Assembly (NCBI GenBank): GCA_949128115.1
Contig: OX421961.1
Span: 129,893,050-129,957,049 of the forward strand
From: Anaspis maculata
Taxonomy: Eukaryota > Arthropoda > Insecta > Coleoptera > Scraptiidae
Direction: 5' to 3'
DNA: 64,000 bases
The notes under the pieces are model-generated. The model ran no database searches. It had not been told where the DNA came from and saw only the letters and a list, made by a program, of their open reading frames with translations. A program made the position numbers and the translations under genes. Below, one piece after another: positions 11,401 through 23,400 of this stretch (its first letter is position 1; each line of letters opens with the position of its first letter).

Positions 11401-14400
11401 ATTTTAGGAAGAACAGGGGGTGGGGTCGAAAAATTTCTAAATATTTTTTTGGAAGGAAAATTTTATTCTCTTCAATTTGATGTATTAATCCAGGCCCTAG
11501 CAGTACTTCTGTAGGAAAAACGATGTAATCAAAAATTTTTTTTTGGAATCGTTAAAGGATCATCCCAGGACAAATAATCACTCGGGTGCTTTCGCGATTT
11601 CTGGTACATTTTCCAGCAATATCGCATCAAAGTTGGCGGCTGGTCAATTCTTCAGTTCGCTGATATTTCTTGGAGTTTTTGCGATTTTTTAAAAATAAAA
11701 GTACTAATCTACCCAAAAAACAATTACGGATCGAATGGTGCTATCAGATTTTGAGTACTTACGTTATACCGGGTGAAAAAAAAAATAAAACGAGTTTTAT
11801 AATTTTTTTCCAACTTTTCAGTTTCTTGGCCGATTTTCACAAACTTTATGTCAAAAGCTCGCTGACTAAATCGTCTACTGAAATCAATTGTCAATATAGC
11901 CAAATTATCAAAAATCAAGATGGCGGCGGCGAACCCAAATAAAAATGTGTCGTATTTCGAGAATTTTTTTTTGATTTCTAATTTCCGTAAAGAACGACAC
12001 TGATGGTAGATTCTGGAACATTCAGCTTTCTTCAGTGCCGTAACTAGGCTTGTTGGCGCCTGTGGCAATGTAGCAATTTTGCGCCCCAAGGAAGTAAACA
12101 TCCCAAGGGGGACAGGCCCCGTCAGGGCGCCGCAGGCGAAAATTTTCCCAGATAATAATAATAATCTCAAATTTGAGCTGGAAGCTTCAAATTTTATATT
12201 CAGTATTATCTTTTATAGACAGATTAGTATGCTGTGTTCTAGAGCAACTTGCTTAAAAGCAAGCAGCACCACTCTATTTTTCAATAAAGTTGTTTCTCTC
12301 TCTCTTTTCCACGCCATTCGGATTTTTGGTCACAATGGGAACACAACACAATTAGGTCTATAGAAAAAATTGGAAATGGCCGATGAGATGATTATCATAT
12401 TTTCAGAATCTATTACTCGATCTTTCATAAAAAATAGGTAAAATCAATAATAAACTCATTCGGCTCCTAGAAATTTTTTTTCAAACTCCCAGCGCGTCTA
12501 TTCTTTTGCAGTTGAGCTTCCCAACTTAGAAATAAAAACATTAAGACAAATTGATAATCTTTTCACACAAAAAGTGGTTAGTGACAAAACATTTAGAATC
12601 AAAATGGGAAAAGATGCACGTTGCTACGCTATTTCAAATACCCAAGTAAGTAACTGAAAATAATTTTGACAAAAAAAATGGAAAATGAAAAAATCTTGAA
12701 ACTTCAACCACCAAGCTGAACTTTTCTAGATTTCGATTAAAAAAATATGCCTATAATTTCGCAAAATTCAAGCTTGATGTAGCTGTTTTATTGATTGAAA
12801 GTAGGTATAGTCATCTTTCTCAATCTTTCTTGGCCGACAGAAGAGCGCAAATACGATTTGACAAGCTTCAGTTTACTGAACGAGAGATGAAACAATTTTG
12901 CAGAATATAGGGAGGTCCCATCTCAGACTGATTCGGCGCTCTTGTATTTATTTGGTGCAAGGTGTAAGTAAGTACATGCGGTAATAGTCAGGCTAGAACT
13001 TGGAATTCACCTAGACCGACCAGCGCTGGCGGCGAAGGGCGCCGAGCGCCGAGCGCGAGCGCTGCCTCATCCTCAGCATGCTACTTCCTGCAGCGCCGTG
13101 ATCTTCATTTTTATCCGTTCCATGGATGTTTTGAATCATGTCATGAAGAGGTGGTAGAAAAGCCGCATTTGATTTTTTTCATTCTATAAAGTTAGTGAAG
13201 TTGTAGGGAGAAGTAGATATAGGTTCAGGTAAAAATTTGAAATAAAAATTGAAAAAAAAAAGTAATAGGTATTACTCAAGCTAAATTTTGCGCCCCTGGA
13301 ATTTTTGCGCCTGTGGCAAATGCCACCTTCGCCACGCCCTAGTTACGGCACTGGCTTTCTTCTGCAATTTGGGACTAGATTTACTTGATTCGCACATTCC
13401 ACTGTGAAAATATAGTGAATTAAAGGAAGGTCCGCTTGTAATTTTTTCCAAATTCACAATAAATCAGCAGTTTAAAAACCTCCGGCAAATCCTTATTTCT
13501 GAAGCAATTTCTACACACTTGGTGGTGATCGTAAGCTCTGTGCATAGGCTACAAATACCGTGTTGGTGCATGGCCGAAGTTTCAAAATTTCAGATGATAG
13601 ATGACGTAAATGGTGGAGGTGCGCATGTCAAATATCGAATATTCTACTTTTTGTTCTCACATGTTCTGAACGAAATTTCTATAAATGGTTGGCTTAATGG
13701 TCAGCTGGATAATTACGCAACAAGAGTCAAATGTTGAAAAATTCGAAATGTGAAATTTTCAAATAGACGACTTCACTTCTTTGGAGAAAATAAAACGGTT
13801 CTATCCGTTGGTCCAAGAATTTTAGCTGTTTAAATCGCAAATAGCGAACAAAAATGAAAGCCAGCCGGATTTTTGTATATAAGCTCAGTTAAGCATGTAG
13901 TTCAACATAGTCAAAGTTCTCAAGAATCCGGTGTAAGCTTCGGCCGTTGTGGCCTCGAGAAGAACTTGAGGATTAGTTTTTCGCGTATATCTCATGAACA
14001 ATGGCACTTGGAAAGAACGTGCTTGAGAAGAAATTGTTGAAAATTTTATTGTCTATAAGAAAGGTCCTTACACGTTTCATCGTCAGTCCACTCTTTCTTC
14101 GTCAAAACACAAGAAAATTAAAATAATCCAGATGCTCGATGCTGAAGACTGTATGGACCTTGAGTTTCATGATGGCGAAGTGCCACCTCGTAGAGGTGTT
14201 GGTTGCTCCACTATTTCTTGATTCAAACTTGAAGCCATCAATACGAACTATGCCGGCGGCATATACAGGGTGAAATAAAAATAAACAGTTGAACATTTGT
14301 TCCTCAAGAACCAGAATAGGTGAAGACATGTAAATTGCCATAAATAATTCTGATTTCATGGTCATGAAGTCGTCGTAAACTTGAATCAGGTATCTTGAGC

Positions 14401-17400
14401 CGTTCTTGAAATATCTGCAAAAGACTGAAGTTGTTACCGAAAAAAATAATTTTTTCGTCTACTCATCAGAAAAAAAATTGACTGTGTTTTTTCTTGAAGT
14501 AGGTGGCCTAGAAAGTGTTTTTCACTATTAGTCTAGGCCACTTTTCTCAAAAGGCGTCTAGAAACCGGTCCTAGAAGCAAATAATATAACATTTTGGCAA
14601 CAAGCGGTTTTTCACCAAATCGACCCTGCTGAATCTGAAAATTTATGTTGCCACCCCGAAATTTGGACCGTTAGGCCCGCAGGGCGCCATTTTCGACATT
14701 CCGGGGCATTTTGGTTTTCTCCGGTTTTTTCAGTTCAACAGGTTATATCTCGGAGACCGTAACAGATAAAATAAAATATCTTCCACTGTTGCCTTGCCTT
14801 ATGATTACTGAAAGCCTCCTATGCACTTTCCGTTCTTAATTTCTGACAATTACATCTACAGATCATCAAGATCAGAAGAGATGCAAAAACATAACACAAA
14901 ATCTTCGACCTATGGCGAGCTATGTGAAATGTTGAAAATAAGTCCATATATATGCGAGACCATATGTAAAGAAAGCTTCAAATAAGTTTTTGGCAAAGTT
15001 ACGTTACAACAGGCCTTTTGGTTCAGCAGTTATGATTTTTTGAAAATCGATGTAGGGAAAGTGCGCGCTGTTTTGGGGGAGTGTCGGTCATTTGACCAAA
15101 TAAGGTGACATCGGCCCGCAGTACAGCGGCGAGGCTAGCAGTTCGTTCTCTTACTCTCAAAATTTGCTCTGTATGGATATTAATGATCATTTCACTATGT
15201 TTGATTACGAATATGACTATGTACCTACTTATATGTATGCGAACCAAAGCACAAAGATCCATGGCCCATAATCTATCGCTGGTTTAGGTACTCTCATGAC
15301 CGGGCCGGGCTGAATGGCACATCGCACTATTTTGAGCAATAAGCGGTCTTCGGGTAGGTAGTTTTATTGAAATTATTGCGGCATCTACAAGAACGGTTGA
15401 TTCAGCCGGTTTTACATCCACACAGGGGCGGACTGGTCAAGGCCGCTAGGCCGCAATCCCGGCCTAGATTTTTGGCGAAGGGCCCCCAAAACTTCGGTCG
15501 GTCAGGGGCCCCCGCAGACCAAAAGGAATTGGGTTAAAAAATACAAAAAAATTACACAAAAACAAAATGGGTTCCGAGGCCCCTTTCCTGTTATTTTTTC
15601 TTTAATAAAGGGCACTAAGAGCAGTGATATTATAGCGCAATAGATAGATGTAGTTCAGCAGTAAGAATTTACAGTTTGTGACAATGAATATGGTTACAGT
15701 AGGTAGTTGCGCTTTCAAGCTGCTGAGTTCCTAGAAGATGTTCGATTTTTTTTTTATCAGGCCATTAGGTAGGTAGGTTTTACAAGGTAGTTACAAATAC
15801 TTTTACCAATAATAATAATTCCAATTTAAAATTAAAAAAAAAAGTTTTAGCTTTGGACTCCCCTCCACGTCATAGGGGGGCCCCCAATTCACACCAGCGG
15901 CCTAACTTTTAGAACCCCAGTCCGCCCCTGCATCCACAAGACAAGATGTTGATCTATACTTTCGGTAAGGGGTCTAGCGTCGTCAATAAGGATCAAGTTC
16001 CGTGCTCCGTTTTTTTTCCAGCCACAGTTTTCAGGAAGTAGTAAGACTGAGTGGCAGATATTCGCGTTGTACCACACTGCTGCCTGCCAGTGACTTCACT
16101 GGATATGAAGTCGGGCTGCATAACTTGTTGGAATAGAGCTTCAGGCTTTTTGACTGTCCCAGAAAGGACATGCCTGGCGATATCAGTCCTTATTTCAACT
16201 GAATCTTTTACCCACAAAAAGATTTCCAGTCAGTAATTTAGAAGACCTTTTGAATTTAGTTTCACTTTATAATGCTTTGTGAGGAATCTCTCTGCATCAA
16301 AGATGTCATCTTTCGTTAGTGGCATAGCCCCCAAGTTCGAAAGTAACGTGCGTGATAGGTACTTTGCAAATATTTTTGGGGCTGCTGTCTCCGTAATTAT
16401 TGCCGTAATAAATGATGTCACATCACATCTCGTGAGTGCGTGCGAAGCAAGTAGATATACCTACTTTGTTTTTCTTCCAGCGATAAAGTTTTCCGGTCAT
16501 TCCTGCCAAAGATATTGGCACAGGTAACAGGCTCATGTTTTGAAATCTGCGATAGATAAATTTCTCTGCCTGCTTTGTATGCCATCCGAAGCGCCGCTTT
16601 AAGATATTTCTATGGCCTTGCTGAACTATTTTGTTGGTATTTTTCGATGCAACAACTTTTCGTCAGTCGCCGAGGATGAATGTATGATTCTTTTGCGAAG
16701 GTTGATGGTGGCTACTGTTGGGCTTTTGAGTTTGGTTATCCGATATCTGTGAAAGACGATCTTCAACTAAGCTCTTCACTTGCTCTAGTTCTTGTCGGTG
16801 TGCTTCCAACATGAGCCTGTTACTTGTTCCAATATCTTTGGCAGAAATCACCGGAAAACTTTATCGCTGGAAGAAAAACAAAGTATATCTACTTGCTTCG
16901 CACGCATTCACGAGATGTGATGTGACATAATTTATTACGACAATCACGGAGACAAGTGCCCTTAAAATATTTGCTAAGTATCACGGACGTTATTTTCGAA
17001 CTTGGGGGCTATGCCACTAACGGAAGATGACATCTCTGAGGCATAGAGATTAATCACAAAATTTCATAAAGTAAAACTAAATTCAAAGGGTCTTCCAAAT
17101 TACTGACTAGAAATCTTTTTTAGGTAAAAGATTCAGTTGAAATAAGGACTGATATCGCCAGGCATGTCCTTTCTGGGACAGTCAAAAAGTCTGAAGCTCT
17201 ATCCCAACAAGTTATGCAGCCCGACTTCATATCCAGCGGAGTCACTGGCAGGCAGCAGTGTGGTACAACGCGAATATCTGCGACTCAGTCTTACTACTTC
17301 CTGAAAACTGTGGCTGGAAAAAAACGGAGCACGGAACTTGATCCTTATTGACGACGCTAGACCCCCAACCGAAAGTATAGATCAACATCTTGTCTTGAAG

Positions 17401-20400
17401 ATGTAAAACCGGCTGAATCAACCGTTCTTGTAGATGCCGCAATAATATCAATAAAACTACCTACCCGAAGACAGCTTATTGCTCAAAATAGTGCGATGTG
17501 CCATTCAGCCCGACCCGGTCATGAGAGTACCTAAACCAGCGATAGATTATGGGCCATGGATCTTTGTGCTTTGGTTCGCATACATATAGGTAGGTACCTA
17601 GTCATATTCGCAATCAAACATAGTGAAATGATCATTAATGTCCATACAAAGCAAATTTTGAGAGTAAGAGAACGAACTGCTAGCCTCGCCGCTGTATTGC
17701 GGGCCGATGTCAGCTTATTCGGTCAAATGACCGACACTCCCCCAAAACAGCGCGCACTTTCCCTACATCGATTTTCAAAAAATCATAACTGCTGAACCAA
17801 AAGGCCTGTTGTAACGTAACTTTGCCAAACACTTATTCGAAGCTTTCTCTACATTTGGTCTCGCATATATATGGACTTATTTTCAACATTTCACATAGCT
17901 CCCCATAGGTCGAAGATTTTGTGTTGTGTTTTTGCATCTCTTCTGATCTTGATGATCTGTAGATGTAATTGTCAGAAATTAAGAACGGAAAGTGCATAGG
18001 AGGCTTTAAGTAATCATAAGGCAAGGCAACAGTGCAAGAATTTTTATTTTATCTGCTATGGTCTTCGAGATATGACCTGTTGAACTGAAAAAAAACGGAG
18101 AAAACCAAAATGCCCCGAAATGTCGAAAATGGGGCCCTGGGGGCCTAACGGTTCAAATTTCGGGGTGGCAACATAGGTTTTTAGATTCAGCGGGGTCCAT
18201 TTAGTAAAAATCCGCTTGTTGCCAAAATGTTATATGATTTGCTTCTAGGCCCAGAAAAAACTGGAAAGTGTCCTAGTCTATATTATTTCATTTTAAATGT
18301 AATTTATCATTGTTTCGATTCAAAACACCAAGTCTCGATTCAATATCTGAAGAGTTACTGATGAACGGAAAACTAATTTTTTTTCGTAACGACTTCAGTC
18401 TTCTGAAGATATGTCAGAAACGGCTCAACATATTTGATCCAAGTTTACGACGACTTCATGACCATGAAATTAGAAATATTTTTGGCGGTTTATATGTCTT
18501 CACCTATTTTGGTTCTTGAGGTACATTTCTTCAACTTCTTATTTTTATTTCACCCTGTATATGCCGCCGGCATCGTTTGTATTGATGGCAAATAGTTACA
18601 GTCAAAACAGAATAGATCGAACAACACCTCTACCAAGTGGCACCCCGCCATCATAAAACTCAAGGTCCATACAGTCTTCAGCATCGAGCATCTGGATTAT
18701 TTTAATTTTCTTGTGTTTTGACGAAGAAAGAATGGACTGACGATGAAACGTGTAAGGACCTCTCTTATGGACAATAAAATTTCCAACAATTTCTTCCCAA
18801 GCACGTTCTTCCCAAGTGCCATTGTTCACGAGATATACGCGAAAAACTGATCCTCAAGTTCTTCTCGAGGCCACAACGGCCGAAGTTTACACCGGATTCT
18901 TGAGAACTTTGACTATGTTAAACTACATGCTTAACTGAGCTTATATACAAAAATCCGGCTGGCTTTCATTTTTGTTCGCTATTTGCAATTTTAACAGTTA
19001 AAGTTCCTGGTCCAACGGATAGAACCGTTTTATTTTCTCCAAAGAAGTAGAGTCGTCTATTTGAAAATTTCACATTTCGACTCTTTCAAAATTTGACTCT
19101 CGTTGTGTGTTCATCCAGCTGACCATTAAGCCAACCATTTATAGAAATGTCGTTCAGAACATGTGAGAACAAAAAGTAGAATATTCGATATTTGACATGC
19201 GCACCTCCACCATTTACGTCATCTATCATCTGAAATTTCAAAACTTTGGCCATGCACCAACACGGTATTTGTAGCCTATGCATACAGCTTACGATCACTA
19301 CCAAGTGTGTAGAAATTGCTTCAGAAATAAGGATTCGCCGGAAGTTTTTAAACTGCTGATTTATTGTGAATTTGGAAAAAATTACAAGTAGACCTTCCTT
19401 TAATTCACTATATTTTCACAGTGGAATGTGCGAATCAAGTCAATCTAGTCCCAAATTGCAGAAGAAAGCTGAATCTTCCAGAATCCACCATCAGTGTCGT
19501 TCTTTACGAAGTTAAGAAATTTAAAAAAATTCTCGAAATACGACACATTTTTATTTGGGTTCGCCGTCGCCATCTTGATTTTTGATAATTTGGCTATATT
19601 GACAATTGATTTCAGTAGACGATTCAGTCAGCGAGCTTTTGACATAAAGTTTGTGAAAATCGGCCAAGAAACTAAAAAGTTGGAAAAAAATTATGAAACT
19701 CGTTTTATTTTTTTTTTCACCCGGTATAACGTTAGTATTCAAAATCTGACAGCACCATTCGATCCGGAATTGTTTTTTGGGTAGATAAGTACTTTTATTT
19801 GAAAAAAATCGCAAAAACTCCAAGAAATATCAGCGAACTGAAGAATTGACCAGCCGCCAACTTTGATGCGATATTGCTGGAAAATGTACCAGAAATCGCG
19901 AAAGCACCCGAGTGATTATTTGTCCTGGGATGATCCTCTAACGATTCCAAAAAAAAAATTTTGATTACATCGTTTTTCCTACAGAAGTACTGCTAGGGAC
20001 AGGACTATATCGCAAGGTAGGTGGTGTCATTTGAAATTTCAAAGTTGGGGTGAGTGGGGGCGAGGGGGCTTGAGATATAAATTCTCCAATGTATGTTTTG
20101 GATGTCCCCCTCGATATAAAAATCGACCTGTTTTTGCTCAAAGACACTTGCACTAGGAATCGGGAGATATTGCAGGTGGATAGTTTTCAAATGATCACCC
20201 GGTATACGTTCTATTACACTTAATGATCATTAACGTTGAATGACGATTGCAAATTAGGGGGTGACACACTACAAATCGTAATAAGCCGATGAGCTTGCGC
20301 CGTAGCGCGTAAATAAACGTGGCGATCAATTTTCCCCTAAAATATCAATGTCAAATTGTCGAATGGTCCAAAGTATAGGGCTATTATTGCCCTTATTATC

Positions 20401-23400
20401 TAAATATAATCATAATAATAATTTCATATTTTTGGTGAGGTGTGAGGTGGTATTTAGCTTAGATTCCATTTCATTAAGAAAGCGATAATTATTTTATCAA
20501 TGCTTGCAATGTTCACACCACACCATACTATCTCCATTTGTTGCCAAAATATATGTTTAATTTATATTGAGTCGAAAGAAATTGAAGAAAAGAAGAAGAA
20601 GAGACTGATGATTTAGTCAATAACCTGATCAAAATCGCATAGTACCATAGTCTATAAGTAGTCTAACCAAGTTTTGATTTCGCCCGGCCCAGGTTTATGT
20701 TCGCGGCTAGCAAGTGGCAAGGCAACTGACAGATGCATGTTATAGTTCATTATGTTCGTATCTATCGTGTGGTCATTCTAACTTTTTTGCAATTTTCAAC
20801 TCCTTTTGCGATTGGTATGGAATAAGAATAAGATTAATTATTTATGGAAATAAAGACTTACACAGGGTGTCCCGGAATTAGTATTACAAAACTCACAGGG
20901 AGATAGAAAATTGAAAAATAAGGGGACTTTTGTCAATAAACATACCCTCCCAAACCTATAATAACGGAGATACAGGCCTTCAAATTTGTTTTTTAAAAAC
21001 AGTTCTTCTTCATACTTTTTAGCGCACTTTCCCAAAAAATGGGAAAAAGGCGCTTTTAGCTTCACTTTGTCCGTCCGTACCCGGGATAACTCCTCAGGAG
21101 AGAAAGATATCGATGTGATGTAAACGCTGATCAATAGTACATATGTCCAGGATGTCAAGTTGGCTTCTGGTTTTTTGTTATTCTGCCGCCATCTTTGATC
21201 CGCCATTTTGAATTTCTCTAAAAGTGATCCGATTGACATGAAATTTGCAGGCAATGTGAACTTCATCAAGATCTATCCAATTTTCGACAATTGATGCCCC
21301 GTCGCCATCTTGTATTCTCCATATTGAACAAGTTTCGAAGTGATAGAACTAGGAGAATTATGCCTCAACGAAAAGAGATATCGATGTGGTGCAAATGCCA
21401 ATGAAATGCGTACGTGTCCACCATATAAAGTTGACCAAAGATTTTTGTCATTAGGCTGCCATCTTTGATCCGCCATTTTGAATTTCTCTGAAAGTGGTCC
21501 GATTTGAGTGAAATTTGCAGGCGATGTGAACTCCATTAGGACACATCCAATTTTTGAAAATTGATGCCTCGCCGCCATCTTGTATTCTCAATTTTGAACG
21601 CATTTCAGAGTGATAGAACTAGGAGAATTATGCCTCAACGAAAAGAGATATCGATGTGTTGCGAACGCCAATCGAATGCACACGTGTCCACAATACAAAG
21701 TTGATCAATTTTTTTTGTCACTTGGTCGCCATTTTTGATCCGCCATTTTGAATTTCCCTGAAAGTAGTCCAATGTGAGTGAAATTTGCTGGCGATGTAAA
21801 CTTCATCTAGATACATCCAATTTCTGACAACTGATGACCCGCCGCCATCTTGTATTCTCCATATTAAACATGTTTCAAAATGATAGAGCTAGGAGAATTA
21901 TGCCTCAACGAAAAAAGACATCGATGTGGTGCAAATGCCAATCAAATGCGTACGTGTCCACCAATAAAATTTGACCAATGATTTTTGTCACTTGGCCGCC
22001 ATCTTTGGTCCGCCATTTTGAATTTTTCTGAAAGTGGTCCGATTCGAGTGAAATTCACAGGCGATGTGAACTTCATCAAAATACATCCGATTTTGGACAA
22101 ATGATGCTCTGTCGCCGTCTTAGCCGCCATATTGAAATTTCTCAACACTCAACGATTCTCATGGAGCTTGGGACTTACCTTTGTTTCGTATGATCATTCT
22201 TATTCTCTAGCCAAATTCCAACATTTTGCCGCCATCTTGGCCGCCATATTGAAATCTCTTATGAGTGGAACGATTTTCATGAAACTTGGAACTTGCCCTT
22301 GTCTATAGTACGATCATTTTGATTTTAAAGCCAAATTTCATGATTCTGACGCTATTTGTGCCGCCATATTGAAATCTCTGTCCAAATAACGGTAGAACCT
22401 TGATTAAAATCTTGCGTTCACTAATCCTTCAAAAAGGAAGTGCGCTACTGAGCCTCATGCCCATGAGGCATATTCGCTTGTTGAACCGTCTAGCCAATTT
22501 TATTCAAATTCAAACCAAAGTTTATCAAGACAGGTCTTTATTGAACAATAATAACGAATTTCATCAGACATTTTTAGGGGCGAAGATAATGAGGGGCACC
22601 CTTCTCCTTTTCTCCCTATTTTCAACCCCTCTGGATATTGTTGGAAACAGTTTCAATTTTTGAATTCTGCATTCAATTTATAGAAAAAAGTTACTTTTGC
22701 AAAATTTGGATTAGAGGCTTCATTTTCAAGATATTTGGGCTTGAAACATTAGAAAACATCACGAAATCGCCACTTTTCAGGGCCCAAATTGTTTTTTTTC
22801 TAAAAAACTCCCATGTTTCTCAGCGAAAATGATGGTTTATTAGCTTTGAACACCCAGAAATCTCATTCCAGTTGACGAGTCATGGTTTTCTCGTATTTCA
22901 ATTTTTAGGCCCAAGAAAGTGGCGATTTCGAGATGTTTTGCAATGTTTCAATCCCAAATATCTCAAAAACTAAGCCTCTAATTAAAATTTTGCAAGAGTA
23001 ACTTTTTTCTTTAAATTGAACGTAGATTCAAAAAATTGAAACAATTTCTAAAATTTTTGGGAAGGTCAAAAATAGGGGGAAAAGGGGGGAGAGCACCCCC
23101 TATCATCTTCGCCCCTAAAAATGTTTGATGAAATGCGTTATCATTGTTCAATAGAGACCTGGTTCAGTAAACTTTAGATCAAATTTGACTGAAAGCAGTT
23201 GAACAGTTCAAAAGTTATGCAAAAAAAGAAAAGTTATTAAGAAAAGTCCCTTTATTTCTCAATTTCCCATCTCCCTGTGAGTATTGTAACACTTATTCCG
23301 GGACACCTGTATAGGTACTCATCTATTTCACGGATACTTACGGAAAAACCTATTTCCTCATCAATAAATTCCAGCTACAAGTTCGCAATGTTCGTATCAT

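Larger units (their letters stand above)
14266..18557. repeat. Third concentric inverted boundary: TA-flanked CAGGGTGAAATAAAAATAA
   Basis: The pair at 14264 and 18559 is again symmetric around the palindrome centre, each end outside bordered by the same GCCGGCGGCATA sequence. The inside holds 15050-15420, a loop around 16500-16870 and a hAT MITE. Confidence 0.5.
11769..19724. repeat. Second concentric inverted boundary: TA-flanked CCGGGTGAAAAA
   Basis: TTATACCGGGTGAAAAA at 11765 and its inverse TTTTTCACCCGGTATAA ending near 19728 form another symmetric pair of terminus-like motifs inside the palindrome. Confidence 0.5.
10598..20202. repeat. Concentric inverted boundary: TA-flanked CCGGGTGATCA ends
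   Basis: Within the giant palindrome, TA-CCGGGTGATCATTTGAAAAC at 10596 faces its exact inverse ending at 20204. The ends look like transposon termini with a TA duplication, nested in the outer palindrome. Confidence 0.55.
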
